Assembly (NCBI GenBank): GCA_003220265.1
Contig: QHRW01000127.1
Location: 1 to 45,422 of the forward strand
Length of the DNA stretch: 45,422 bases
Source: Candidatus Rokuibacteriota bacterium
Lineage (GTDB): Bacteria; Methylomirabilota; Methylomirabilia; Rokubacteriales; CSP1-6
Reading direction: 5' to 3'
This document shows positions 38,064-45,422 of this stretch, in pieces (position 1 is the stretch's first letter; every line of letters begins with the position of its first letter). Both the position numbers and the translations under genes were made by a program. The notes beneath the pieces were generated by a model, which saw only the letters and a list, made by a program, of their open reading frames with translations, ran no database searches and had not been told where the DNA came from.

Positions 38064-38666
38064 ATGAGGAAAGGACTCAGGTCAACTCCCCTGGTGCTGG
38101 CTCTACTCATGCTCGTGACATTGGCACAGGCGACGGTGAAGCCGGTCGGCGCGCAGCCGGCCCCCGCGTCACCACCGCTCGTGACGCTGCCGCTGGCCGG
38201 GACGACGAGCGGCAACGGGACGTTCAGCGGCACGCTGGCCATCAGCAGCGTGGGATCGGACGGCAGCGGTGGCGTCTTCGTGGAGGGCCTGGTCACCGGC
38301 ACCGTGACTCGGGCGAACAAGACGCCCCTCGGGACGATAGTCAGCGTTCCGGTACGGCTGCCCCTGCAGGGTAACTGGCCCCGCGGGCTCGCCCAGCAGG
38401 CGCCTGGAGACTCGATCGTGCTCGCGCAGGCGACGTGCGGGATCCTCCATCTCGAGATCGGCGCGGTGAACCTGAATGCCCTGGGAGTCGTCGTCGCCAC
38501 CAGCCCGATCGCGCTCGACGTCTCCGGCGACACCGCCGGACCCCTCGGCGCCCTCGTATGCTCGATCCTCAACCTGGTTGGAGGGCTGGCAGGGCTCGTG
38601 AACCTGCTGACGTCGCTCCTCGGCGCTCTTGGTGGCGCCCTGGGAGGTGCCGTCCCGACGGTATGA
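38064..38666 (+). CDS. Secreted hypothetical protein with Cys pair and hydrophobic C-terminus
   Basis: 200 residues from ATG 38064, with GCGGAGGC upstream. A signal peptide (LRSTPLVLALLMLVTLAQAT, cut near GAQPAPA) is followed by a beta-rich domain (LPLAGTTSGNGTFSGTLAIS onward), a motif around ATCGILHLEIGAVNLNALGV and PLGALVCSILNLVGGLAGLV, and a Gly/Leu-rich hydrophobic end. The C-x-I-L-H-L-x-I-G-x-x-x-L-N-x-L-G and L-x-C-x-I motifs are seen in a widespread uncharacterised family of secreted proteins in soil bacteria. A longer in-frame start exists upstream (37908) but precedes the predicted promoter. It follows a sigma54-type promoter. Confidence 0.7.
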   Translation: MRKGLRSTPLVLALLMLVTLAQATVKPVGAQPAPASPPLVTLPLAGTTSGNGTFSGTLAISSVGSDGSGGVFVEGLVTGTVTRANKTPLGTIVSVPVRLPLQGNWPRGLAQQAPGDSIVLAQATCGILHLEIGAVNLNALGVVVATSPIALDVSGDTAGPLGALVCSILNLVGGLAGLVNLLTSLLGALGGALGGAVPTV

Positions 38667-38679
38667 CGTTACTGGCGGC

Positions 38680-41600
38680 CTAACTCGGCTCACCGGCGTG
38701 GGTTTCGGGATCCTTGCGCGCCCGCAGCGCGCGCCACACGCGCTCGGGCGTCAGTGGCAGGTCGCGAAGCCGCACGCCGGTGAGACGGGCCAGCGCGTTG
38801 GCCACCGCCGGGCTCACGGGAATCAGGCTGCCCTCGCCGGCGCCCTTGGCGCCGAACGGGCCGGCGCCGTCGGCGTTCTCCACGAAGCGGCACGCGAGCG
38901 CCGGCACGTCGTCGGCGCGCGGCACGCGGTAGAGCAAGAGCGTGCCGTTCACGAGATGGCCGTCCGTGTAGACCATCTCCTCGAGCAGCGTGTGACCGAG
39001 CCCCTGCACCACGCCGCCCTCGTCCTGGCCCTCCAGCACGAGCGGGTTCACGGCGCGGCCGACGTCGGCCACGGAGACGTAGCGCTCGACCTTCACGGCG
39101 CCGGTCTCCTCGTCGATGCTGACCTCGGCGGCGCCGACCGCCATCTCCCAGAACGGCGTGCTGCCGCCCAGCGGGGCCGCGCTGCGCCCGGGCGCCACCA
39201 CGCCACGGCCGATCAGCTCGCCGCCGCTCATCCCGAAGCGAAGCGCGAGGATCTCGGGGTAGGTCAGGCGCTGCACGGCCGACACCACGGCGCCGTCCTC
39301 CAGCGCGAGGTCGCGGGCCGGCAGCCCGAGCGCATCGGCGGCCACGCGCAGGAGCTGCTCGCGCACGTCCTCGGCGGCCACCTGCACCGCGCGCCCGGTC
39401 ATCGTGGTCGAGCGGCTGGAGCTGGTGGTCTGGTCGTACGGCGTGATGGCGGTGTCCGGCGGCACCACGGTGACGCGCTCGAGCGGCACGGCGAGCACCT
39501 CGGCCGCGATCTGCGAGAGCACGGTGCGCGTGCCCTGCCCCATCTCGACCGCGCTGGCCAGCACGGTCACGCTGCCGTCGGCATGCAGGCGCACGATCGC
39601 CTCCGACACGCTGGGGCCGATCGAGGCCTTCAGCATGGCCGCCACGCCCCGCCCGCGATCGGCGGCCAGCGCCTGCGTCCAGCCGATCGCCTCGGCGGCG
39701 CGGCCGAGGCTCTCCTCGTACTTGCCGTCGATCGGCGTGTCGCCCGGTGCGAACTCCTCGCCGTGGCCGAGCAGGTTGTCGCGGCGGAGATCGACGGGAT
39801 CGCGGCCCAACCGGTCGGCGGCGACGTCGAAGAGCGACTCCAGCGCCCACGCGAGCTGCGGCACACCGAAGCCACGAAACGCGCCGCCGGGCGTCGTGTG
39901 CGTGTAGACGGCGGCGGCCCCGAGCGCGACGTGCGGCACGCGATAGGGCCCGGTGGCCGTGTACGTGGCCTTCTGGACCACGCGCGGGCCGATGTCGGCG
40001 TAGGCGCCCACGTCGTACTGCGCGTCGCACTCCACGGCCACGAGCGCGCCGTCGCGACGGAATCCCACGCGCATCGCCACGCGCGCGCTGCAGCGCCGTA
40101 CCGTCTGGAACGCCTCGGCAGCGGAGATGGCGAGCCGCACCGGGCGTCGCGCGACGTGCGCGAGGGCCGCCGTCAGGGGCTCGAGCTTCGCATACGTCTT
40201 GCTGCCGAAGCCGCCGCCGAGGTGCGGCACCACGACGCGGATGCGTGAGAGCGGCGCGCCGAACATCTTCGCCAGCTCCACGCGCACCGAGTACGGGTTC
40301 TGCGTGGAGGCCCACACCGTGAGGCTGCCGGTCTCGTCCCACGCCGCCACCGCCGCGTGCGGCTCCATCGCGTAGTGCTGCACGGCCGGAAAGCGGTACG
40401 TGTCCTCCACCACGAGGTCGGCGCCGGCCAGCGCCGCGGCCGCGTCGCCGCGCGCGAAGCGGAAGCGGTGGCAGACGTTGGTGCCGGGCTCGGGCTTGAG
40501 CGACGAGAGATCGGCGAAGTGGCCGGCCAGCGGCTCGCCCGTGTGCACGAGCGGCGCGCCGGGCGCGAGGGCTTCTTCCAGCGTGATCGCCGCCGGCTGC
40601 GGCGCGTAGTCCACGTCGATCAGATCGAGCGCGGCCTCGGCCGTGGCCTCGTCGAGCGCCGCCACCGCGGCCACCGGCTCGCCCTCGAAGCGCGCCACGT
40701 CGATGGCGAGGATGGGGCGATCGCGGAAGGCCGGCCCGCAGTAGGGATCGCACCAGGTGAGATCGGCCCCCGTGAGCACGGCCACCACGCCCGGCAGCGC
40801 GCGGGCCCGCGTGGCGTCCACGCGCGCCAGCCGCGCGTGGGCGTGCGGCGAGCGCAGCACGCGCGCGTGCAGCATGCCGGGCACGACGAGATCGGTCACG
40901 TACCGCGCGCGCCCCGTCACCTTCTCGAGCGCGTCCACGCGGCGAACCGACCGACCTATCCATTTGAGTGGGGGCCCCGACATGGCCCCCACACCCCCGA
41001 ACGTTCGGCGCGCCCCGGCGGAGCCGGGACGCTCCTCTGGAGTGGTCGGCGTCGCCGGGGGCCCCGACATGGCCCCCTCACCCCCGAACGTTCGGCGCGC
41101 CCCGGCGGAGCCGGGACGCTCCTCTGGAGTGGTCGGCGTCGCCGGGGGCCCCGACATGGCCCCCTCACCCCCGAACGTTCGGCGCGTCCCGGCGGAGCCG
41201 GGGCGCTCCTCGACACGCGCGCCGTGGCGCGCCTCCATCGCGTCGACGATTTTGCGGTAGCCGGTGCAGCGGCAGAGGCTGCCGCGCAGGGAGTGGAGGA
41301 TCTGCTCGCGCGTGGGCGTGGGATTCTCGGCCAGGAGCGCGCGCGCCGTCAGCAGCATGCCCGCGGTGCAGAAGCCGCACTGCACCGCGCCGGCCTCGAT
41401 GAAGGCTTCCTGGATCGGATGCAGCGCATCGCCGTCGGCCAGGCCCTCGACGGTGACGATCGCCCGCCCGTCGGCCTCCACCGCCAGGTACGTGCACGCG
41501 CTGACCGCCAGGCCATCGACCAGCACGGTGCAGGCGCCGCACACCTGGCTGTCGCACGAGCGCTTGGCGCCCTTGAGGTCGAGGTCGTCGCGCAGCACGT

Positions 41601-41694
41601 CGAGCAGCAGCGCGTGTGTCGGCACGTCCAGCTCGCGCGGCCGGCCGTTGACGACCGCGCGGATCGTCAGACGCGAGACGCCGCCGGCCGTCAT
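38680..41694 (-). CDS. Molybdenum hydroxylase: 2Fe-2S subunit fused in frame to the Mo-binding subunit through a repeat linker
   Basis: One open frame of 1,004 residues. Residues 1-160 form the CoxS/XdhC-type subunit: plant-type cluster C47, C52, C55, C67 (CDSQVCGACTVLVDG), and second cluster C106, C109, C141, C143 (CGFC ... CRC). Residues ~162-237 come from 87-bp repeats (EERPGSAGARRTFGGEGAMS, repeated every 29 residues). From M238 the CoxL/XdhA subunit begins: KWIGRSVRRVDALEKVTGRA, HLGGGFGSKTY, GGAFRGFGVPQ, SAVEMGQGT and the catalytic Glu loop GPFGAKGAGEG. The absence of the AYRCSFR motif points to an aldehyde/xanthine dehydrogenase-like enzyme rather than CO dehydrogenase. The ATG codons of the repeat units (M180, M209, M238) could restart translation, restoring separate subunits. 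Cytoplasmic; electrons pass 2Fe-2S to the FAD subunit encoded upstream. Confidence 0.85.
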   Translation of the reverse strand: MTAGGVSRLTIRAVVNGRPRELDVPTHALLLDVLRDDLDLKGAKRSCDSQVCGACTVLVDGLAVSACTYLAVEADGRAIVTVEGLADGDALHPIQEAFIEAGAVQCGFCTAGMLLTARALLAENPTPTREQILHSLRGSLCRCTGYRKIVDAMEARHGARVEERPGSAGTRRTFGGEGAMSGPPATPTTPEERPGSAGARRTFGGEGAMSGPPATPTTPEERPGSAGARRTFGGVGAMSGPPLKWIGRSVRRVDALEKVTGRARYVTDLVVPGMLHARVLRSPHAHARLARVDATRARALPGVVAVLTGADLTWCDPYCGPAFRDRPILAIDVARFEGEPVAAVAALDEATAEAALDLIDVDYAPQPAAITLEEALAPGAPLVHTGEPLAGHFADLSSLKPEPGTNVCHRFRFARGDAAAALAGADLVVEDTYRFPAVQHYAMEPHAAVAAWDETGSLTVWASTQNPYSVRVELAKMFGAPLSRIRVVVPHLGGGFGSKTYAKLEPLTAALAHVARRPVRLAISAAEAFQTVRRCSARVAMRVGFRRDGALVAVECDAQYDVGAYADIGPRVVQKATYTATGPYRVPHVALGAAAVYTHTTPGGAFRGFGVPQLAWALESLFDVAADRLGRDPVDLRRDNLLGHGEEFAPGDTPIDGKYEESLGRAAEAIGWTQALAADRGRGVAAMLKASIGPSVSEAIVRLHADGSVTVLASAVEMGQGTRTVLSQIAAEVLAVPLERVTVVPPDTAITPYDQTTSSSRSTTMTGRAVQVAAEDVREQLLRVAADALGLPARDLALEDGAVVSAVQRLTYPEILALRFGMSGGELIGRGVVAPGRSAAPLGGSTPFWEMAVGAAEVSIDEETGAVKVERYVSVADVGRAVNPLVLEGQDEGGVVQGLGHTLLEEMVYTDGHLVNGTLLLYRVPRADDVPALACRFVENADGAGPFGAKGAGEGSLIPVSPAVANALARLTGVRLRDLPLTPERVWRALRARKDPETHAGEPS
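40970..41211 (+). repeat. Palindromic GC-rich repeat, ~2.8 tandem 87-bp units
   Basis: Units start at 40970, 41057 and 41144, each opening GGGGGCCCCGACATGGCCCC, followed by CGAACGTTCG (a perfect palindrome), CCCGGCGGAGCCGGG (a 6-bp stem with a 3-nt loop) and GGAGTGGTCGGCGTCGCC. The period is a multiple of three, so the minus-strand frame stays open across all units. Related to the copies at 31.5 and 33.4 kb. Confidence 0.93.
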
Positions 41695-42599
41695 GCGATG
41701 ACCGCGTGCGGGAACTGCGGAATCGGCGTGGAGGCGCCGCGTGCGCGGCCCGCGGCGATCCGCAGGGCACGCCGCACGAAGACCGCCACCATCTCGCGCT
41801 TGTAATCGGCCGAGCCGTGCAGGTCGTCGTCGGGCTCGACGGCCGCCGCCGCCAGCTCGCCGATCGCCCCGGCGACATCCTCCAGCTCGGGCACGGCCAC
41901 GCCCCGGAGCCGGGCTTCCACGGACGGCACGCGCACCGGGCGGGGATCGACGCAGCCGACGGCCACCCGCGCCTCGGTGACGCGCGCGCGAGACGCGTCG
42001 AGCACGAGGGCCAGCGCGACGCCGAGCGTCGGGCGCTCGTGGACGCCGAACTTCACGTAGACGGCGGCCGTGCCCTGCGGCCACGGCGTGAGCCGCACGG
42101 AGGCCAGCAGCTCGTCCGCCGCGCGCGCCGTCTCCCACGCGCCGCGCGTGAAGTCGGCAAGCGCCAGCTCGCGCCGCCCGCGCGGCGAGACGAGCTGCAC
42201 GATGGCGTCGAGCGTCAGGAACAGCGTGGCGAGGTCGCTGTGCGGATCGGCGAAGGCGAGGTTGCCGCCGACGGTGCCCACGTTGCGCACGCGCACGTTG
42301 GCGACGTGGCGGGCAACGGCGGCCACGAGCGGACAGCGCGCGGCGACGAGCGGCGAGCGCTCCACCGCCCGGTGCGTGACGGCGGCGCCGAGCGTGAGCG
42401 AGCCGCCGTCCGTGATGACGTCGAAGCCGGCGAGCCGCTTGACGTCGACCAGGTGGCGCGGGCGCAGCAGGCCCAGCTTCATCAAGAGCAGCAGCTCGGT
42501 GCCGCCGGCATACGGCGCGGCGTCCTCGCCCAGCGTGGCCAGCAACGCACACGCTTCCTCTGCCGTGCCGGGACGGTGGAGCGCGAACGGACGCAGCAT
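41691..42599 (-). CDS. Molybdenum hydroxylase FAD-binding subunit (CoxM/XdhB type)
   Basis: 302 residues. PYAGGTELLLLMKLGLLRPR (FAD-binding loop with G-G-T-E/D-L), NVGTVGGNLAFADPHSDLAT (second FAD-binding motif) and VKFGVHERPTLGVALALVLD are diagnostic. It carries electrons from the iron-sulfur subunit. The stop overlaps the start of the 2Fe-2S subunit (ATGA) and its own ATG lies 3 bp after the stop of the LLM oxidoreductase, so the four-gene minus-strand operon is tightly coupled. Confidence 0.93.
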   Translation of the reverse strand: MLRPFALHRPGTAEEACALLATLGEDAAPYAGGTELLLLMKLGLLRPRHLVDVKRLAGFDVITDGGSLTLGAAVTHRAVERSPLVAARCPLVAAVARHVANVRVRNVGTVGGNLAFADPHSDLATLFLTLDAIVQLVSPRGRRELALADFTRGAWETARAADELLASVRLTPWPQGTAAVYVKFGVHERPTLGVALALVLDASRARVTEARVAVGCVDPRPVRVPSVEARLRGVAVPELEDVAGAIGELAAAAVEPDDDLHGSADYKREMVAVFVRRALRIAAGRARGASTPIPQFPHAVIA

Positions 42600-42602
42600 G
42601 CC

Positions 42603-43607
42603 TCAGCGTCCGAGCTTGGCGGCGGGTCGGACGAGCGTGTCGGCAATCATGCGGAGGTAGTCGATGCGCGCGGCGGCCTCGCGCGGCAGGCTGTAGATGG
42701 TGAGGCCGAGGCCGTCGAGACCCATCGCGTGGGCGCGCTCGATGGTCTCGAGGCACTCGGCCGGGCTGCCGTTGATCGTCCAGTCGTCGAGGCTCGTGTC
42801 GAAGCCGAGCTGGAGCGGCACCATCGTGGGCTCCTGCATTTCCCAGCCGCGGTACATCGCGAACGTCCGCTCGAGATACGCGCGCGCCGCCGTGCGCGCG
42901 GCCTCCTTGTCGGCGCCCACGATGAGGCTGCGGGAGGCGAACGCCACGCCCGGTGTGCCCAGGGCTATGCGGGCCTCGCGATAGACGCTCACCAGCCTCT
43001 TGACGTCGGCCCACGCCACCTGGGGGCCGAAGAAGACCGCGTCGACGAGCCGCGCCGCGCGCCGCGTGGCGCCGACGCTCTGCGCGCCCATCTCGAGCGG
43101 CGGGTGCGGGCGCTGGCACGGCAGGAATCCGAGCCGCGCGCCCGTCACCTTCGTGTAGACGCCGTCGAAGCTGACGGCCTCGCCGCGCCAGAGCTGCTTC
43201 ATGAGCGCGAGCGATTCTTCGAGCTTGGGGACACGGTCCTTGCGGGCGAGGCCGGCCGCGGCCAGCTCCGTCTCGCGATAGCCGATCGCCACGCCCAGGT
43301 CGAGACGGCCGTGCGTGATGTGATCGAGGGTGGCCGCGTTCTCGGCGACGTCGACGGGGTTGAGGAGCGGCAGCAGCAGCATCGAGGTCTTCATGCGCAT
43401 CGCGCCGGTCTCCGGCGCCAGCCGCGCCAGCATCGGCATCGGCTGCGGCCACACCGTTGGATGCGAGATCCAGTGATGGCCCATCGACACCCACGCGAAG
43501 CCCATGCCGGCCGCCGCGCTCACGACCTGCACGGCCTCGTCGATGATGGCGGCGGGCGCGCGATCGGTCGGGCTCCAGAACGGCGTGAGGTGGAAGCCGA
43601 TCTTCAT
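42603..43607 (-). CDS. LLM class flavin-dependent oxidoreductase
   Basis: 334 residues of the luciferase-like fold: KIGFHLTPFWSPTDRAPAAI, FAWVSMGHHWISHPTVWPQP (an H-H-W-I-S-H region), GRLDLGVAIGYRETELAAAG and RPHPPLEMGAQSVGATRRAA, with VDAVFFGPQVAWADV following. It probably acts on a ring or side chain of a substrate processed by the molybdenum hydroxylase encoded in the same operon. It begins 47 bp from the divergent D-aminoacylase gene. No ribosome site is obvious before ATG 43607. Confidence 0.85.
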   Translation of the reverse strand: MKIGFHLTPFWSPTDRAPAAIIDEAVQVVSAAAGMGFAWVSMGHHWISHPTVWPQPMPMLARLAPETGAMRMKTSMLLLPLLNPVDVAENAATLDHITHGRLDLGVAIGYRETELAAAGLARKDRVPKLEESLALMKQLWRGEAVSFDGVYTKVTGARLGFLPCQRPHPPLEMGAQSVGATRRAARLVDAVFFGPQVAWADVKRLVSVYREARIALGTPGVAFASRSLIVGADKEAARTAARAYLERTFAMYRGWEMQEPTMVPLQLGFDTSLDDWTINGSPAECLETIERAHAMGLDGLGLTIYSLPREAAARIDYLRMIADTLVRPAAKLGR

Positions 43608-43654
43608 GAATGTCGTGGTACAAGGTAGCAGCGTTTGACGGCGGAGGCGACGGC

Positions 43655-45241
43655 ATGGACGAGCTGCTGATCCGCGGCGGTCATCTCATCGACGGCACCG
43701 GCGCGCCCGGGCGCGAGGCGGACGTGAGCGTCCACGGCGGGCGCATCGTCGCCGTCGAGCGACGCTCGACGCGCGCGGCCCACCGGGTGATCGACGCGCG
43801 CGGCCAGTTCGTCGCGCCCGGGCTCATCGACATCCACACGCACTCCGACTTCACGCTGCCGCTCAATCCGCGCGCCGAGTCCAAGATCCGCCAGGGCGTG
43901 ACGCTCGAGGTGGTCGGCAACTGCGGCTTCTCGGCCGCGCCCGCGCTGCCCGGGCGCGCCGGAGTCCTGCGCGAGTATCTGGCCTCCAGCGCGCCGTGGC
44001 TGCCGTTTGGCGAGACGAGCTTTGCCGACTACGTCGCCGCCTTTCCACCGACGTCGGTGAACGTGATCCTCCAGGTCGGGCACCACACGCTGCGGATCAT
44101 GACGGCCGGCATGGAGGCGCGCCCCGTCACCGCCGGCGAGCTGGCCTCGATGGAGCGGCTGCTCGCCGAGGCGCTCGCCGCCGGCGCGTGGGGCCTCTCC
44201 TCGGGGCTGTTCACGGCGCCCGGCTGCTACGCCGACGCGGGGGAGATCCACGCGCTCGCGCGCGTCCTGCGCCGGCACGGCGGCGCGTACTCCTCACACA
44301 TCCGCGACGAGGCGAATCACGTGGACGCGGCCGTCGCCGAGGCGATCGCCGTCGCGGAGGCGACGGGCGTGCACGTGCAGATCGCGCACCTCAAGCTCTC
44401 CGGCGTGGACAACTGGGGCGGCGCCGCCCGGCTGCTCGACACGATCGCCGCCGCGCGCCGCCGCGGCCTTCCGGTCGATTGCGACGCCTACCCGTACGAC
44501 ACCGCCACCAACCCCCTGCGCAACCTGCTGCCGCGCTTCGTCATGGAGAACGGCATCCGGGCGATGCTCGAGCGCCTGGCCCGGCGCGACGTGCGCGAGC
44601 GCGTGCGCGCGGAGATCGCGCGCGAGGGCCTGACGAACTTCGGCCGCATCCCGTCCTGGGACGCCGTGCGCGTCGCCGTCTCGCCGCACCTGCCCCAGGA
44701 GGCCGGGCACACGTTCGGCGACATCGCGCGACGCCGCCAGGTGGATCCGCTCGACGCCGTCTGCGACTTCATCGTGGCCGATCGCGGCGAGACCCGCATC
44801 CTCGTCACCTCGATGAACGACAAGGACGTGCAGCAGATCACCGGCGCGCCGTGGGTGCTGGTGGGTTCCGACGGCAACGCCCTCGCCACCTCCGGCGTGA
44901 CGAGCCAGGGCAAGCCGCACCCGCGTTACTACGGCACCCACGCGCGCGTGCTCGGCGCCTGCGTGCGCGACGGGCTGCTCACGCTGCCGGCGGCGATCCA
45001 CAAGACGACCGGGGCGTCGGCAGCGGCGCTGGGCCTCTCCGATCGCGGCGTGCTGCGCGAGGGCTACTGGGCCGACGTGACCGTGTTCGACCCGGGCCGC
45101 ATCGCCGAACGCGGCACCTACGACGATCCGCACCAGTACGCCGTCGGCGTCTCCACCGTTGTCGTCAACGGCCAGGTGGTCATCGACGGCGGCGATCACA
45201 CCGGCGCGGTGCCCGGGCGCGTGCTGCGGCGGCCGGCATGA
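43655..45241 (+). CDS. N-acyl-D-amino-acid deacylase (D-aminoacylase), amidohydrolase superfamily
   Basis: 528 residues from ATG 43655, with GGCGGAGGCG upstream. Metal ligands H61 and H63 in APGLIDIHTHSDFTLP; the conserved Cys C90 in VVGNCGFSAAP, the usual D-aminoacylase zinc ligand; AYSSHIRDEANHVDAAVAEA with the third His; VQIAHLKLSG; the catalytic Asp in VLVGSDGNALATSG; and PHPRYYGTHARVLG, a family signature. It should hydrolyse N-acyl-D-amino acids or related dihydropyrimidine-like compounds. Divergent from the LLM/molybdenum hydroxylase operon, perhaps sharing regulation. Its stop lies 17 bp before the transposase stop. Confidence 0.93.
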   Translation: MDELLIRGGHLIDGTGAPGREADVSVHGGRIVAVERRSTRAAHRVIDARGQFVAPGLIDIHTHSDFTLPLNPRAESKIRQGVTLEVVGNCGFSAAPALPGRAGVLREYLASSAPWLPFGETSFADYVAAFPPTSVNVILQVGHHTLRIMTAGMEARPVTAGELASMERLLAEALAAGAWGLSSGLFTAPGCYADAGEIHALARVLRRHGGAYSSHIRDEANHVDAAVAEAIAVAEATGVHVQIAHLKLSGVDNWGGAARLLDTIAAARRRGLPVDCDAYPYDTATNPLRNLLPRFVMENGIRAMLERLARRDVRERVRAEIAREGLTNFGRIPSWDAVRVAVSPHLPQEAGHTFGDIARRRQVDPLDAVCDFIVADRGETRILVTSMNDKDVQQITGAPWVLVGSDGNALATSGVTSQGKPHPRYYGTHARVLGACVRDGLLTLPAAIHKTTGASAAALGLSDRGVLREGYWADVTVFDPGRIAERGTYDDPHQYAVGVSTVVVNGQVVIDGGDHTGAVPGRVLRRPA

Positions 45242-45258
45242 GACATCCTGTGTCAACC

Positions 45259-45422
45259 CTACGCCGCGGCGAGCGTGGCGGCGGCGCCGTGGCGGCTGAG
45301 GTCGTAGGGGGTCCGGTTCTGCCAGCAGCGCCACAGAATTCGGACCCAGGCACGCGCGAGGATGCGAATGGCGTGCGGATGGTCGCAGCCGCGGCCGACA
45401 GCTCGCTGGTACACGGTGGCGG
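45259..45422 (-). CDS. IS110-family transposase, C-terminal part (runs off the window)
   Basis: The minus-strand frame enters from the right edge and stops at TAG 45259-45261; it is too short to be a full ORF here. The ~54 visible residues read VYQRAVGRGCDHPHAIRILA, RAWVRILWRCWQNRTPYDLS, RHGAAATLAAA, matching the conserved end of IS110/IS116-type transposases (A-R-A-W-x-R-(V/I)-(I/L)-W-R-C-W-Q-(N/D)-x-x-P-Y-D). IS110 elements recombine using a bridge RNA encoded beside the gene. The gene ends only 17 bp from the D-aminoacylase stop, so the element's right end must be very short here. Confidence 0.8.
   Translation of the reverse strand, partial: ATVYQRAVGRGCDHPHAIRILARAWVRILWRCWQNRTPYDLSRHGAAATLAAA
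45259..45422 (-). mobile_element. IS110-family insertion sequence, partial
   Basis: Only the transposase 3' end is in the window; coordinates should be read as 45259 to beyond 45422. The boundary on the left lies between the D-aminoacylase stop (45241) and the transposase stop (45259). Confidence 0.6.

Noticed and set aside
37884..38064. N-terminal extension of the DppC gene to 38064
   Set aside because: Antisense to the leader of the divergent secreted-protein gene; the sequence is Ser/Pro/Arg-rich and unlike any DppC N-terminus.
38680..40983. Naming the Mo subunit as CO dehydrogenase CoxL
   Set aside because: The CoxL-specific active-site loop (AYRCSFR) is not present; the loop reads GGAFRGFG as in aldehyde/xanthine dehydrogenases.
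40970..41211. Possible CRISPR-like array (three regularly spaced repeats)
   Set aside because: The units are continuous tandem 87-bp copies without variable spacers, lie inside a reading frame and have related copies elsewhere; no cas genes are nearby.
41695..43656. N-terminal extension of the molybdenum hydroxylase frame
   Set aside because: The frame stays open upstream of the 2Fe-2S start only because it shadows the FAD-subunit and LLM genes; composition is not protein-like.

Overview
The window is very GC-rich, almost wholly coding, and read on both strands with ATGA/GTGA-type overlaps inside operons. The gene mix (solute-binding-protein transporters, several luciferase-like flavin oxidoreductases, HyuA/HyuB, a xanthine/CO-dehydrogenase-like molybdenum hydroxylase, a family III CoA-transferase, many GTG/TTG starts) suggests a heterotrophic soil or subsurface bacterium of the Candidatus Rokubacteria/Methylomirabilota kind. 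That placement is inference from gene content. No rRNA, tRNA or CRISPR array was seen.

Layout. 1-1.9 kb: end of a CoA-transferase, an HMG-CoA-lyase-like enzyme, a mazEF pair. 1.9-6 kb: M20 peptidase, EamA transporter, SMP-30-like lactonase coupled to an LLM oxidoreductase. 6-10.1 kb: complete iron/polyamine-type ABC importer (binding protein, double permease, ATPase) plus a small basic protein. 10.1-13.5 kb: tiny membrane protein, UspA, membrane protein, peptide-type binding protein, a queE remnant. 13.5-17.2 kb: hyuA-hyuB. 17.4-20.2 kb: small membrane protein with a second UspA-like gene, nitronate monooxygenase, divergent LysR regulator. 20.2-27.8 kb: a dedicated sortase with its VIT-VWA target, an OmpA-like protein, a CHASE2-sigma54 activator and a TPR lipoprotein, interrupted by a 777-bp inverted duplication. 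27.8-30.7 kb: LLM oxidoreductase and fused TRAP permease. 30.8-31.6 kb: small secreted protein and an ABM-like protein. 31.7-37.8 kb: minus-strand operon of DppC, binding protein, DppB, zinc alcohol dehydrogenase, a small barrel-like protein and an amidohydrolase. 38.1 kb: secreted protein. 38.7-43.6 kb: LLM oxidoreductase, FAD subunit and a 2Fe-2S subunit fused in frame to the molybdenum subunit. 43.7-45.2 kb: D-aminoacylase. The window ends inside an IS110-type transposase.

Three things stand out. First, four good -24/-12 (sigma54) promoter matches lie just upstream of genes for envelope, secreted or stress proteins (17.39, 24.08, 30.79 and 37.96 kb), and the window also encodes a membrane-bound CHASE2-sigma54 activator directly upstream of the OmpA/VIT-VWA/sortase genes; this looks like a sigma54 cell-envelope regulon built around a Gram-negative-type sortase. 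Second, the sortase target gene sits in an inverted repeat with 777-bp arms, which is either an assembly fold-back or a structure able to flip the 5' half of the target gene. Third, an 85-87 bp GC-rich palindromic repeat family occurs at three places and, at 41 kb, joins two molybdenum-hydroxylase subunits into one reading frame.
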